From Armatimonadota bacterium (GTDB lineage: Bacteria; Sysuimicrobiota; Sysuimicrobiia; Sysuimicrobiales; Kaftiobacteriaceae): a stretch of 64,000 bases of DNA. Positions 40,648-50,213 of the stretch are shown in pieces. The stretch spans positions 1-64,000 of the forward strand of contig JAVKHY010000006.1 in assembly GCA_031459765.1 (NCBI GenBank), written 5' to 3'. Below the pieces are notes generated by a model. That model was not told where the DNA came from. It saw nothing but the letters and a program-made list of their open reading frames with translations, and searched no databases. Within the stretch, counting starts at the first letter, position 1. Each line of letters starts with the position of its first letter. The position numbers were made by a program, and so were the translations under genes.

Positions 40648-42008
40648 CCGGGCTGGATCCCGGCCAGCTCCCGCATCGCCGCCTTCACCTGCGCCTCGGG
40701 GTAGGCGTAGTCCTCCAGTTTGCCCGCCAGGTAGGCGTCATAGGCACCCAGGTCGAAATGCCCGTGGCCGCTCAGGTTGAACAGGATCGTGCGGGCCCGG
40801 CCTTCCTCTCTGGCCTCCAGGGCCTCGTCGATGGCCTTGCGCACGGCGTGGGCCGACTCCGGCGCCGGCACGATCCCTTCGGCGCGGGCGAACTGCACCG
40901 CGGCCTCGAAGACCGGCCGCTGGTGGTAGGCCACGGCCTCCACGTACCCGTGGTGGTACAGCAGGCACAGCAGCGGCGCGTCGCCGTGGTAGCGCAGTCC
41001 GCCGGCGTGGATGGCGGGAGGGACGAAGCCGTGGCCCAGCGTGTACATCTTGAGCAGCGGCGTGGTCGCGGCGGTGTCGCCGAAGTCGTACAGGTACGCC
41101 CCGCGGGTCAGCGTGGGGCAGGCTTCCGGCTCCACGGCCACGACGCGCACGGGCCTGCCCTTGAACCTGTCGGCGAGGAAGGGGAAGGTCAGCCCGGACA
41201 TGTTGCTCCCGCCGCCGACGCAGCCGATGACGACGTCGGGCGCGTCCCCGGCCATCGCCATCTGCTCCTTCGCCTCCAGCCCGATGACTGTCTGGTGCAT
41301 CAGGACGTGGTTGAGCACGCTGCCCAGGGAATACTTCGTGTCGTCGTGCGTCGCGGCGTCCTCCACCGCCTCGCTGATGGCGATGCCCAGGCTGCCCGGC
41401 GAGTCGGGATCCCTGGCCAGGATGCCCCGCCCGGCGTGCGTGCGCTCGCTGGGGCTGGGGATGACCTCCGCGCCCCAGGTCTGCATCATCACCCTGCGGT
41501 AGGGTTTCTGCTCGTAACTGACCTTCACCATGTAGACGGTGCACTCCAGGCCGAACAGCCGGCAGGCCAGGGCCAGGGCGCTGCCCCACTGCCCCGCCCC
41601 GGTCTCCGTGGTCAGCCGGCGCACGCCGGCCTGCTTGTTGTAGAAGGCCTGGGCCACGGCGGTGTTGGGCTTGTGGCTGCCGGCGGGGCTGACGCCCTCG
41701 TACTTGTAGTAGATCCGCGCCGGGGTGTCCAGGGCGCGCTCCAGGCGCCGCGCGCGGTACAGCGGCGTGGGCCGCCACAGCCTGTAGATCTCGCGCACCG
41801 GCTCGGGGATGGGGATCTCCCGCTCCGTGCTCACCTCCTGGCGGATCAGTTCCATGGGGAACAGCGGCGCCAGGTCGTCGGGACCGATGGGCTGCTTCGT
41901 GCCGGGATGGATCACCGGCGGCGGCGGCACGGGGAGATCGGCGGCGATGTTGTACCAGGCCTTGGGGATCCTGGACTCGTCCAGCACGTACTTGACCGTA
42001 TCGGCCAT
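40644..42008 (-). CDS. trpB: TrpB2-type tryptophan synthase beta chain
   Basis: 454 residues, longer than TrpB1 as expected for TrpB2. The PLP lysine lies in [32 protein letters not shown] and the phosphate-binding [11 protein letters not shown] loop are present, and the C-terminal [14 protein letters not shown] closes the active site. TrpB2 condenses indole or a related nucleophile with serine or phosphoserine, and often works without TrpA. No other trp genes are nearby, so an indole-salvage or serine deaminase role is possible. GGAGG stands eight bases before the ATG. Confidence 0.9.
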   Translation of the reverse strand: MADTVKYVLDESRIPKAWYNIAADLPVPPPPVIHPGTKQPIGPDDLAPLFPMELIRQEVSTEREIPIPEPVREIYRLWRPTPLYRARRLERALDTPARIYYKYEGVSPAGSHKPNTAVAQAFYNKQAGVRRLTTETGAGQWGSALALACRLFGLECTVYMVKVSYEQKPYRRVMMQTWGAEVIPSPSERTHAGRGILARDPDSPGSLGIAISEAVEDAATHDDTKYSLGSVLNHVLMHQTVIGLEAKEQMAMAGDAPDVVIGCVGGGSNMSGLTFPFLADRFKGRPVRVVAVEPEACPTLTRGAYLYDFGDTAATTPLLKMYTLGHGFVPPAIHAGGLRYHGDAPLLCLLYHHGYVEAVAYHQRPVFEAAVQFARAEGIVPAPESAHAVRKAIDEALEAREEGRARTILFNLSGHGHFDLGAYDAYLAGKLEDYAYPEAQVKAAMRELAGIQPG

Positions 42009-42229
42009 GGGCTGCGCCTCCAGAGCACGGGATGAAGAGACCGCGATTGAGCGAACAGTTTTCGTCCGCGGCGGAGCGCTTCCTGCCCGCCGCGGCGCCG
42101 CCGGACCCGGAAGACCCCGACCGGCCACCGGGCCGGGGCCCGATTCGACGCCGGGCGCGGCCCAGGATACCATAGAGGGTGCGGGGCCTCCCGCACCCCA
42201 GACCAATCTGCCGAAGGAGGGATCATCCC

Positions 42230-42724
42230 ATGGGATCCACGGGTCGCGCCGTCGTCGACCTGGACGTCAACGCGCTGATCGCCGAGTTGAAGAAGGCCTA
42301 CCTCGACGAGCTCCTGGCCTTCTATTCCTACTGGATCACCGCCATCGTGGCGGAGGGCTGGCACGGGGAGGAGCTCACCGAGCACTTCAAGGAGGAGGCC
42401 CGGGACGAACTGGGCCACGCCGAGAAACTGGCGAACCGCATCATCGAGCTGGGCGGCGATCCCGTCGTCCACCCGGGGGAGTGGGAGCGCGGGGCCAACG
42501 CGCCCTTCACGGCGCCGCGCCGGGAGTGGGCCGACGCCGACGGGATGGTGGCGGACCAGATCAAGGCCGAGGCCGGAGCCATCCAGGCCTACAACCGCCT
42601 GGCCAGGATGACCTTCGGCAAGGACCCGGTCACCTACCAGCTGGCGACGGAACTCCTGGCGGACGAAGTGCGCCATGAGGAGTTCCTGGAGAACCTGCTG
42701 GGCGGGAAGAAGGCCAAAGTCTAG
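42230..42724 (+). CDS. Ferritin-like di-iron protein
   Basis: 164 residues in a four-helix bundle. The ligand pattern of a ferroxidase centre can be placed: Glu27, Glu60 and His63 ([12 protein letters not shown]), Glu114, and Glu146/His149 (ADEVRHEEF). It is close to bacterioferritin/Dps-like or rubrerythrin-like proteins without rubredoxin or heme-axial features, and may store iron or detoxify peroxide. AAGGAGG precedes the ATG. The 220-base gap to the divergent trpB gene contains no evident metal box. Confidence 0.82.
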   Translation: MGSTGRAVVDLDVNALIAELKKAYLDELLAFYSYWITAIVAEGWHGEELTEHFKEEARDELGHAEKLANRIIELGGDPVVHPGEWERGANAPFTAPRREWADADGMVADQIKAEAGAIQAYNRLARMTFGKDPVTYQLATELLADEVRHEEFLENLLGGKKAKV

Positions 42725-42753
42725 TCCGTGAGCCCGCGGAGGGAACGCGGCGC

Positions 42754-44481
42754 TCAGCTCCGGACGCGCAGAGGGCGCAGGCGGCTCCACGCCGCGGCCA
42801 GTTCCTGGCGGCGGAAGAGGGCCAGCCCGCCGATCGGAAACTCGTAGGGCGAGAGGAGATCCAGCCCTACGGAACTCAGGTCGGCCTCGATCAGGCTGAG
42901 GATCTCGCGCAGGGTGCGGACCCCGTCCAGATAGCCGCGCTCGACGGCGTAGACCAGGGCGGATCCGATCGCCCGGACCTGGCCGGGATCGACCAGCTGG
43001 GCCAGGGCCCGCAGGTCCACGACCTCGCGGGCCAGGTGCAGGGTGCGCGGCGAGGCGGCGTCGGGGCGGTGGCGACGTCCGCGCAGGAAGGCCAGGCTCT
43101 CGCCGAGGGGCACGCGGTGGTGGATGCCGCCGAAGCCCCGCGGCTCGGCGGCGCGGGCCCCGGGCCACTCGCTGGCCAGTTGCTTCGCCCGCGTCGTCAC
43201 CACCACCGGATGGAACCCGTCCATGGCGATCACTGTGTCGGCCACGGCCGGAAGGCTGCTCCCGGTCCCGCCGGCGATGATCGTGGAGACGCCGTGCTCG
43301 GCGTACAGCGGCCGGACCAGGTCGGCCAGCGGCGTGACCGGATCCTTCGCCTCGGGCGCGAGATGGCGCCACAGGACATCGCGGGTCAGCAGCCGCGGGG
43401 CGCTGGTGTCTTCGTCGAAGAGCAGCAGCGTCGTGCCGGCCTCCAGCGCTTCCTTGATCGAGGCCGCCTGGGCCACCAGGGCCGGCGCGTGATCGCCGCG
43501 GAACCGCGCGGGATCTTCTCCCGTGGGCAGGCCGGAAATGAAGGGGGTGAGGTTGACCCCTTCGACGCGGCGGCCCTCGTCGGCCTGGATCATGACGGCG
43601 TCGGGGACGGTGGCGCAGTACTCCCGCCCGTCGCCGGGGATGTGTGCGTAGACGGCGCTCGCGATCGCCCGCAGCAGCGTGCTCCGGCCGGAGAATGCGC
43701 CGCCGATGATCACGGTCACCCCGCGAGGGATACCCATCCCGCTGATCTCCCCCCGGTGCGGAGCCCGCAGGACCACGCGCAACTCGTCGGGCGCGTGGAA
43801 GGGCACCAGCCGCGCCAGGAGCGGGCGGTCGGCATCCCCCTCGCGGGGGAGCACGGCGCCGTCGGCGATGAAGGCCACCAGCCCGCGCTCGGCCAGCGCC
43901 CCGCGCAGCGCCAGGGCGTCCTCCGCCACCTCGGTGTGCCGGGCCAGGTGCTGCGGGTTGTAGGCGCCGTACAGCAGCGCGCCGTCCACCATCTGGCCCA
44001 GGTCGTCGAAGAGCAGCGCCTGCGCGGCTTTGGCGCCGGCCTTCCGGCCCTCCGCGGGCAACACCACCTCGGCGCGGAGCTCGACGTAGTCCTCCGTGAT
44101 CCGGCAGGACGACCGCGGCAGGATCGCCTGCCCGCCGGCGTCCACGGCGATCCCGCCCCGGCCGCCCCGGGCGCGCGTGGTGCGCCGCGCCACTTCGGCG
44201 CACCGGCGGGCGAGGCAGTCCTCGAGGGCCGTCCGGCGCACGGGAGAAGACCACAGCTCCGGCGGGAACCGCGCCTCGGCCTGGTCCACGCGCACGCGGA
44301 TCGGTGACGGCGCCCCCGGCGGCTCCACGACGACGGTGTCCACGAACAGGACGAACCGCTCGAAGCGGTAGGCGCCCTCCAGCGTCTGGTAGGCGGCGAC
44401 CGGTTTGCCCTCCAGGGTGAGGAGCTTGTCGCGCAGCCGCTCCCAGGGCAGCATCGGCAGGCGGTCGTCGGCCGACGTCAC
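42754..44481 (-). CDS. ABC-class P-loop ATPase (COG3044-like) with altered Walker A
   Basis: 575 residues matching the poorly studied 'predicted ATPase of the ABC class'. A Walker A-like loop at 260-268 reads GGAFSGRST, with arginine (CGG codon) where lysine normally sits at position 266. TTLLLFDEDTSAPRLL resembles Walker B, and VSTIIAGGTGSSL a switch region. A C-terminal helical region (VVDLRALAQLVDPGQV, LREILSLIEADLSS) completes the family layout. Homologues are implicated in no firm pathway. The lysine change may lower or abolish hydrolysis. The gene follows the CYTH fusion gene by 21 bases in a four-gene operon. Confidence 0.8.
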   Translation of the reverse strand: MTSADDRLPMLPWERLRDKLLTLEGKPVAAYQTLEGAYRFERFVLFVDTVVVEPPGAPSPIRVRVDQAEARFPPELWSSPVRRTALEDCLARRCAEVARRTTRARGGRGGIAVDAGGQAILPRSSCRITEDYVELRAEVVLPAEGRKAGAKAAQALLFDDLGQMVDGALLYGAYNPQHLARHTEVAEDALALRGALAERGLVAFIADGAVLPREGDADRPLLARLVPFHAPDELRVVLRAPHRGEISGMGIPRGVTVIIGGAFSGRSTLLRAIASAVYAHIPGDGREYCATVPDAVMIQADEGRRVEGVNLTPFISGLPTGEDPARFRGDHAPALVAQAASIKEALEAGTTLLLFDEDTSAPRLLTRDVLWRHLAPEAKDPVTPLADLVRPLYAEHGVSTIIAGGTGSSLPAVADTVIAMDGFHPVVVTTRAKQLASEWPGARAAEPRGFGGIHHRVPLGESLAFLRGRRHRPDAASPRTLHLAREVVDLRALAQLVDPGQVRAIGSALVYAVERGYLDGVRTLREILSLIEADLSSVGLDLLSPYEFPIGGLALFRRQELAAAWSRLRPLRVRS

Positions 44482-44502
44482 CTCGGGCGCACCTCCTCCG
44501 GC

Positions 44503-45588
44503 TCAGTCCCGCCCCCCATCGTCACCCCCGGAGCGCACCGTGACCTGACCGCCCGGGAGCTCCCGGGCCAGGACCCTCAACAGATCGGCCTGATCGTCGT
44601 AGGTGATCACCCGCAGCGCAGGGTGGCCGGCGACCATCGCCGACAGGGGAACGCCCGCCTGGCACAGCGCGAGGATCGGCTTGCCCAGCCGGGCGGCTTC
44701 CGCCACCTCCACGCCGACGCCCAGCGAGGGTGTGGAGACCTCCGCAACCACAATGTCGCTGGCGGCCAGCCACCGCAGGTCGCGCGCGTAGATCTGCTGC
44801 GCCGTCATTCCCCGGCGCGTCTCCTGCTCCAGCACGTCGGGATCCGCCACATGCGTCGTCAGCACCTGATACCCTCGCTCCTGGAGCGCGTCCACGATCA
44901 CCCGGTACAGGGGCTGCCGCGCGCGGCCGCCCCGGATGGCCCCGCAGAAGTAGATCTTCTGTGGCGGCGCCGCAGCCGGAGGGCCCGCGCCCACGGCGCG
45001 GGCCGCGGACGCCCTCGAGGCGGCCAGGACGGCCACGGGCTCGCCGGTGACCTCTTCCTCCGGGACGCCGAGGCGCGCCAGCGCGCCGCGGATCTCCTCC
45101 GCGGCGCCCGCCAGATCGCGGCCCTCCCGCTCGATCTCAGCCATCCAGCCCACCCCGTCGATGTGCTCGGTGACCAGCGTGCCGATCTCGGGCACGTCGA
45201 ACAGGCGGCCGTCGAGCTTGCGCACGACGACGCCGGGGACGAAGCCCAGACCGTCCACGACCCGCCGGCAGTCGGGCAGCGCGCCGGCGTAGAGGCGCAC
45301 CTTGCCTTCGGGGAAGAGGGAACGCTTGACGACGAGCCCCGCCACGGAGACCGTCGCGACGTGCGTGAGGAGAATCTCGCTTCCCGCCTGGGGGGTGAGG
45401 TGTTCCCTGATTCGCAGCGCCCGGGTGCGTCCGTCCCACTCTCCGCCGGCCGGACCGGCCGGCCGGTGATAGTGGTCGGTGAAGGCGTACGCCTCGCGCA
45501 CCCGGCCGCCCAGATCTCGCAGACGCCGGTGGAACGCCTCGGGATCGCGGAGGAAGAAGCGGACCTCGCACTCGAAGGGCGCGGTCAT
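44503..45588 (-). CDS. CYTH domain fused to a DNPH1/RCL-like nucleotide hydrolase
   Basis: 361 residues. Residues 1-180 form a CYTH triphosphate-tunnel domain (ECEVRFFLRDPEAFHRRLRDLGG, RALRIREHLTP, VRKLDGRLFDV, MAEIEREG). Residues 210-355 are a nucleoside 2-deoxyribosyltransferase-like/DNPH1 domain (KIYFCGAIRGGR, VLTTHVADPD, IYARDLRWLAASDIVVAEVS, PSLGVGVEVAEA). DNPH1 hydrolyses deoxynucleoside 5'-monophosphates to base and deoxyribose-5-phosphate; CYTH proteins hydrolyse triphosphates, so a nucleotide clean-up enzyme acting on tri- then monophosphates is conceivable. The ATG at 45588 overlaps the previous stop (ATGA); a further ATG at 45600 adds four residues. Confidence 0.75.
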   Translation of the reverse strand: MTAPFECEVRFFLRDPEAFHRRLRDLGGRVREAYAFTDHYHRPAGPAGGEWDGRTRALRIREHLTPQAGSEILLTHVATVSVAGLVVKRSLFPEGKVRLYAGALPDCRRVVDGLGFVPGVVVRKLDGRLFDVPEIGTLVTEHIDGVGWMAEIEREGRDLAGAAEEIRGALARLGVPEEEVTGEPVAVLAASRASAARAVGAGPPAAAPPQKIYFCGAIRGGRARQPLYRVIVDALQERGYQVLTTHVADPDVLEQETRRGMTAQQIYARDLRWLAASDIVVAEVSTPSLGVGVEVAEAARLGKPILALCQAGVPLSAMVAGHPALRVITYDDQADLLRVLARELPGGQVTVRSGGDDGGRD

Positions 45589-46784
45589 TCGAAGGGCCAC
45601 TTCGGCAGGGTCACCCGCGTCGGGCGATCCTGGCGGTAGCCGAGGGCGTAGTCGGCCTGCATCAGGGTGTGGATCTCGCGGGTCCCCTCGTAGATCACCG
45701 CGCCCTTGCTATTCCGGTAGTACCGCTCCACGGGGTAGTCGTCGGAGTAGCCGTAGGCGCCGTGCACCTCCACGGCGTCGCTGGCCGCGCGCTCGCTGGC
45801 CACCGTGGCGTACCATTTGGCCAGCGAGGTCTCCCGGGAGTTGCGCAACCCCTGGTTTTTCATCCACCCCGCGCGCAGGTACAGCAGACGGCTGACCTCG
45901 TAGTCGCGCACCATCCGGGCGATCATCTCCTTCACCAGCTGGTGCTCCCCGATGGGCCGGCCGAAGGTCGTGCGCTCCTTGGCATACCTGACGCTGGCGT
46001 CCAGACAGGCGCGGATCAGCCCCGTGGCCCCCGCGGCCACGGTGTAGCGCCCCTGATCCAGGGCGAACATGGCGATGCGGAAACCCTCGCCTTCCTGACC
46101 GAGCAGGTTCTCCGCCGGGACGCGGACTTCGTCCATCACGATCGACCCCGTGTTCCCGGCGCGGATGCCGAGCTTGCCGTGGATCGTTCCCGTGCGCAGA
46201 CCCTTCATCTCCCGGGTCAGAAGAAAGGCGCTCAGGCCGCTGTGGTCCCTCGCCTTCTGCTTGGCGGCATCGGTCCAGGCGAAGACCAGGAAGTGGTCGG
46301 CCACGTCGGCCAGCGAGATCCAGATCTTCTCGCCGCTCAGGACGTAGTGGCGCCCGTCGCGCACGGCGGTGGCCCGGATGCCGACCGCGTCGCTGCCGGC
46401 GGCCGGCTCGGTCAGGCCGTAGGTGGCGATCCGCTCGCCGCGGGCCTGGGGCACCAGGTAGCGCTGCTTCTGCTCTTCCGTCCCCCAGCTCAACACGGTG
46501 AGACTGTTCAACCCGACGTGCACGGACATGATCACCCGCAGCGAGGTGTCCACGTACTCCAGTTCCTCGCAGGCCAGCCCCAGGCTGATGTAGTCCATCC
46601 CGCCGCCGCCGTAGCGTTCCGGCAGGCACAGCCCCAGGATCCCCAGCCGGGCCATCTCCGCGAGCACGGAGCGGTCGAACTGCTGGGCGCGGTCCAAATT
46701 CCTGATCCGCGGCGCCACCGTCGCGGCGAAATCGCGCACCATCTGCGCCGTCATCCGCTGGGCCTCGGTCAGCGCGAAGTCCAT
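45585..46784 (-). CDS. Acyl-CoA dehydrogenase (glutaryl/medium-chain-like)
   Basis: 399 residues with the full family set: TYGLTEPAAGSDAVG, GEKIWISLADVADHFLVF, FGRPIGEHQLVKEMIARM, VEVHGAYGYSDDYPVERYYRNSK and the catalytic glutamate in VIYEGTREIHTLMQ. The VIYEGTREIHTL ending is typical of short-chain, isovaleryl or glutaryl-type enzymes rather than the VSEIQR type at 8258. Substrate is unknown. It lies between an M20 peptidase and the CYTH fusion gene. The ETF acceptor is not encoded nearby. Confidence 0.9.
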   Translation of the reverse strand: MDFALTEAQRMTAQMVRDFAATVAPRIRNLDRAQQFDRSVLAEMARLGILGLCLPERYGGGGMDYISLGLACEELEYVDTSLRVIMSVHVGLNSLTVLSWGTEEQKQRYLVPQARGERIATYGLTEPAAGSDAVGIRATAVRDGRHYVLSGEKIWISLADVADHFLVFAWTDAAKQKARDHSGLSAFLLTREMKGLRTGTIHGKLGIRAGNTGSIVMDEVRVPAENLLGQEGEGFRIAMFALDQGRYTVAAGATGLIRACLDASVRYAKERTTFGRPIGEHQLVKEMIARMVRDYEVSRLLYLRAGWMKNQGLRNSRETSLAKWYATVASERAASDAVEVHGAYGYSDDYPVERYYRNSKGAVIYEGTREIHTLMQADYALGYRQDRPTRVTLPKWPFE

Positions 46785-46801
46785 CTATCTCCCTCCTCCG
46801 G

Positions 46802-47980
46802 TCAGGTGGGACCCAGCAGCCGCAGGGCCAGCAGCGCGTAGAACTTCGCGGCGGTGACCACGTCGTTGACGTCCACCCACTCCTGCGGCGTGTGGGCCAG
46901 GGCGGGATCGCCCGGGCCGAAGAGGATCGTGGGAATTCCCCGCTCGGCGAAGAAGCGTCCGTCGCTCGCCTGGTGGTAGCCCACCGGCTCGGGTGACAGC
47001 CCGAGCTCGCGGGCGACGTCCTGGGCGGCCCGCACGAGCGGCGCGTCCACCGGCGTCTCCACGGGCGGACCGGCCTGCAGGATCTCCACGTCCGCCTGCA
47101 GGTCCGGATCGGCCTGTTTGAGTTCGGCGACGATCCGCTCCACCTCGCCGATGGCCTCGGCCAGGCTCTCGTTGGGGAGGGTCCGACGGTCCAGCGTGGC
47201 CTCGCACCAGTCCGGGACGACGTTGGTGGCCACGCCGCCCCGGATCGTGCCGATGGAGAGCGACGGCGGCGGGGTCAGCGGGTGCGAGAGGGCGGCCAGC
47301 CGGGAACCGATCCGGTCCTCAACCGCCTGCAGGACGCGGAGCATCGCCGAGATGGCGTTGCTCCCCTCCCAGGGCGTGCTGCCGTGCGCGGCCCGGCCGT
47401 GGGTGACGATGCGCAGCCAGACCACGCCCTTCTCCGCCGTGGCCAGACGGTTCTCCGTGATTTCGCCGACCACGACGTGGTCCGGCCGCAACAACCCGCG
47501 ATCCACCAGGTACTCGGTCCCCTTCACGCCCCCCACCTCTTCGTCGCTGACCGCGGTCAGGGTGAGGGTCCCGCGGATCGGGAGGACCTGGGCCACGACC
47601 TCCATCGCCGCCACCATGGCGGCCAGCGAGGCTTTGGCATCGGCCGCGCCCCGACCGTGCATCCGCGTGCCCACGATCTCGGCGCCGAGGGGCGGATACC
47701 GCCAGGCCTTGACGGTGCCCACCGGGACCGTGTCCATGTGGGAGGTGTAGAGGAGCTCCGGCCGCCCCGCGCCCAGCCGGGCAATGAGGTTGGGTTTGCG
47801 CGGTTCGTCCCCCAGGACCTGGAAGTCGATGCTGGCCTCGCGCAGGCGGGCGGCGATCAGGTCGGCGACCTGGCGCGTGTCGCCCGGCGGGTTGACGGAC
47901 TCCGCCCGCACCAGGCCGGCCAGAAAGCCGATGATCGACGCGCGGCGCCGCTCAAGTTGGTCCAGTACGGTGTGCTCCAT
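46802..47980 (-). CDS. M20-family metallopeptidase/deacylase (ArgE/DapE type)
   Basis: 392 residues. Zinc-binding and catalytic residues can be recognised: SHMDTVPVG, HGRGAADAKASLAAM, the TAVSDEEVGG glutamates, VVVGEITENR, the dimerisation domain THGRAAHGSTP, and the C-terminal LAHTPQEWVDV histidine. ArgE/DapE-type enzymes remove acyl groups from amino acids or act as carboxypeptidases; the substrate is not evident. First gene of the operon with an acyl-CoA dehydrogenase, so a possible role is trimming N-acyl amino acids, but this is a guess from context. Confidence 0.9.
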   Translation of the reverse strand: MEHTVLDQLERRRASIIGFLAGLVRAESVNPPGDTRQVADLIAARLREASIDFQVLGDEPRKPNLIARLGAGRPELLYTSHMDTVPVGTVKAWRYPPLGAEIVGTRMHGRGAADAKASLAAMVAAMEVVAQVLPIRGTLTLTAVSDEEVGGVKGTEYLVDRGLLRPDHVVVGEITENRLATAEKGVVWLRIVTHGRAAHGSTPWEGSNAISAMLRVLQAVEDRIGSRLAALSHPLTPPPSLSIGTIRGGVATNVVPDWCEATLDRRTLPNESLAEAIGEVERIVAELKQADPDLQADVEILQAGPPVETPVDAPLVRAAQDVARELGLSPEPVGYHQASDGRFFAERGIPTILFGPGDPALAHTPQEWVDVNDVVTAAKFYALLALRLLGPT

Positions 47981-48056
47981 TCGACGCGGAAGATCAGGCA
48001 GAGGCTGACGCTCTCTTCCCTCTTCCTGTCGGAGGGGGGAACTTCCTGTCCCGCTC

Positions 48057-49421
48057 CTAGCGCGCGGTCTGGGCCAGGGCCTGTCGCGCCGCCCGCAGCG
48101 CGGTCGTCAGGACCCGGTCCGTCCCGGCGTCGAGGTCCGCCGCGGTGAGGATCGCCTCCACGTCCGGCGCGACGCCCGCACCCTCCAGGCGCACGCCCCT
48201 CCCGGTGGCCAGCCGGAAGGTGGTGATGCTCAGCGCCGAGCCGTCGGAGAGGTCGACCAGGATGCTGGCCTCCACCGCGCCGGCCGTCTTCCCACCGACC
48301 AGCAGCCCCCGCCGGTTCTCCTGGACGGCGGCCGAGAGCAGCTCGGCGGCGGAGGCACTCCCCTCATCGATCAAGACATACAGCGGTACCGTGGTCGGCA
48401 GCAGCGGCGAGCCGCTGGTCCGCTGGACGCGGGTCTGGCCGCCCTGGCGCATCTCCGTGTAGACGGGGAGGCCCGCGGGCAGCAGCGCGTTGAGCACGCC
48501 GTTCAGCTCGTGGAGGTACCCGCCGCCGTTGCCCCGCAGGTCGAGCACCAGGGCCCGCATCCGCTGGCCCTGCAGCCGCAGCAACGCCGCGCGGAAGTCG
48601 CGCGCCGTGCCCTCCACGAACTGGTAGAGTCTGATGTAGCCGATGCCGCCCTCCAGCACCTCGGCCCGAAAGATGCTGGGGACGACGATGGGGCCGCGCG
48701 TGATGGTGAGGACCACCGGCTCGGGCACACCGGGGCGCTGCAGGGTCAGGGTCACCGGCGTCCCCGGGGCGCCCCGGATCATCCCCGAGACCTGGTCCAC
48801 CTGCATCCCCGCCGTGCTCACGTCGTTGATCTTCAGGATCCGGTCGAACTCCCGCACCCCCACCGCCTCGGCCGGCCCGCCCGGGACGACCGCCCAGACG
48901 TAGAACTTCTCCTCCTTCGGCAGCAGGATGATGCCGACACCGGTGAAGCCGGCCTGGCCGCGCTGGCGCAGACGGCGTTCCTGGCTCTGCTGCGGGGTCA
49001 TGAATCCGGTGTGGGAATCCTTGAACGTCTCGGTCATCCCGCGGATCGCGGCGTAGGACAACTGCGTGGGCGTCAGCGCCGAGCCGGCGGCGGCGACCGC
49101 CGCGGCGAACTGCTCAGCGAACAGGCGGCGCGCCTCGACCTCCGGAGCGCCCGCGGGAACGGCCGCCAGCACCGCGACGATCCCGGCCTGGGAGAGCTGC
49201 TGGCGCAGCCCGTCCAGGGCGCCGTTGAGCACTCGGGGCACATCGACGGGATCCACGTAGTGGGTCTGCAGCGCCCGGAGCGCCTCGAAGACCAGCGCCG
49301 GCTCCGTCCCCGCCGCGCCCTGGGCCAGCGAGACCGGTGCGGGCGCGGCGAGGATCGCCAGCATCGCCAGCGCGACGAGGAGTGTCGCGGGGCGCCGGAG
49401 CCTGGTGCGGCGTGCCTTCAT
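48057..49421 (-). CDS. ctpA: S41 family carboxy-terminal processing protease
   Basis: 454 residues from ATG 49421 (a further in-frame ATG at 49463 would add 14 charged residues). It has a signal/membrane segment (ATLLVALAMLAILAAP), an N-terminal helical region, a PDZ domain (FTGVGIILLPKEEKFYVWAV, GGPAEAVGV, DRILKINDVS) and the S41 core with Ser in IDEGSASAAELL and Lys in LVGGKTAGAVEAS, the Ser-Lys dyad. It would cleave C-terminal tails of exported or membrane proteins outside the cytoplasm. It lies 63 bases after ccdA. Confidence 0.88.
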   Translation of the reverse strand: MKARRTRLRRPATLLVALAMLAILAAPAPVSLAQGAAGTEPALVFEALRALQTHYVDPVDVPRVLNGALDGLRQQLSQAGIVAVLAAVPAGAPEVEARRLFAEQFAAAVAAAGSALTPTQLSYAAIRGMTETFKDSHTGFMTPQQSQERRLRQRGQAGFTGVGIILLPKEEKFYVWAVVPGGPAEAVGVREFDRILKINDVSTAGMQVDQVSGMIRGAPGTPVTLTLQRPGVPEPVVLTITRGPIVVPSIFRAEVLEGGIGYIRLYQFVEGTARDFRAALLRLQGQRMRALVLDLRGNGGGYLHELNGVLNALLPAGLPVYTEMRQGGQTRVQRTSGSPLLPTTVPLYVLIDEGSASAAELLSAAVQENRRGLLVGGKTAGAVEASILVDLSDGSALSITTFRLATGRGVRLEGAGVAPDVEAILTAADLDAGTDRVLTTALRAARQALAQTAR

Positions 49422-49484
49422 CTCGTCCACCGTCCTGTCAGCAGAATCTCCTGCCGGTGCCATTGTGGATGCTCCGCGCCGCGG

Positions 49485-50213
49485 TCACAGCGCCGGTCGA
49501 AAGGGCACGACCCGAAGCATCCAGGCGTTGAGCCGGAACACAAGATCGAAGATCATCGCCGCGCCCATCATCACGAGGAAGCCGCCGCTGAACACTTCGA
49601 CGACGCGGCCGTGACGGCGCAGCCAGCCCAGGGCGTCCACGGCCGTGGTGACCAGGACGGCGGCCACCAGGAACGGGAGGCCGAGCCCCAGGGAGTAGGC
49701 GAAGAGCAGCAACGCTCCGCCGGCCGCCCCCTGGGCCGTCGCGGCCAGCGTCAGGATGGCGGCCAGCACCGGCCCGACGCAGGGCGTCCAGGCGAAGCCG
49801 AAGGCCATCCCCACCGGCACGGCGCCCAGCAGGCCGCCCGGGCGCCGCGCCACCTGCAGCCGGCGCTCCCGGAAAAGACCCGGCACCCGGATGACCCCCA
49901 GCACGCTGAGGCCGAGGAGGACGACGACGATGCCGCCCACGCGGCCGAGGGCGACACGGTTGTCCACGACAAAGGACCCCAGGGCGCTGGCTGAGGCGCC
50001 GAGCGCGGTGAAGATGACGGAGAACCCCAGGACGAAGAGCGCGGTGGCGGCGAGGACCTGACCGAGTCTGGCCCGCCGGGCGGGAAGATCCATCTCCGCC
50101 AGGGACAGGCCGGAGACGAAGGAGAGGTATCCCGGAATCAGGGGCACGATGCACGGCGAGGCGAATCCCAGCACGCCGGCCACGAAGGCCAGGAGCAGGC
50201 TGATGTCGGTCAT
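49485..50213 (-). CDS. ccdA: Cytochrome c biogenesis/thiol-disulfide transporter CcdA
   Basis: 242 residues with six hydrophobic helices and the two conserved membrane cysteines: FASPCIVPLIPGY (helix 1) and AWTPCVGPVL (helix 4). CcdA carries reducing equivalents from cytoplasmic thioredoxin to an extracytoplasmic TlpA/ResA-type thioredoxin. Such a partner lies directly upstream but is broken. The ATG overlaps the partner's stop codon by four bases (ATGA), so the original operon coupling is preserved. Confidence 0.92.
   Translation of the reverse strand: MTDISLLLAFVAGVLGFASPCIVPLIPGYLSFVSGLSLAEMDLPARRARLGQVLAATALFVLGFSVIFTALGASASALGSFVVDNRVALGRVGGIVVVLLGLSVLGVIRVPGLFRERRLQVARRPGGLLGAVPVGMAFGFAWTPCVGPVLAAILTLAATAQGAAGGALLLFAYSLGLGLPFLVAAVLVTTAVDALGWLRRHGRVVEVFSGGFLVMMGAAMIFDLVFRLNAWMLRVVPFRPAL

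Noticed and set aside
42754-44481. Transporter ATPase
   Set aside because: It lacks the LSGGQ signature and a membrane partner, and matches the stand-alone ABC-class ATPase family instead.
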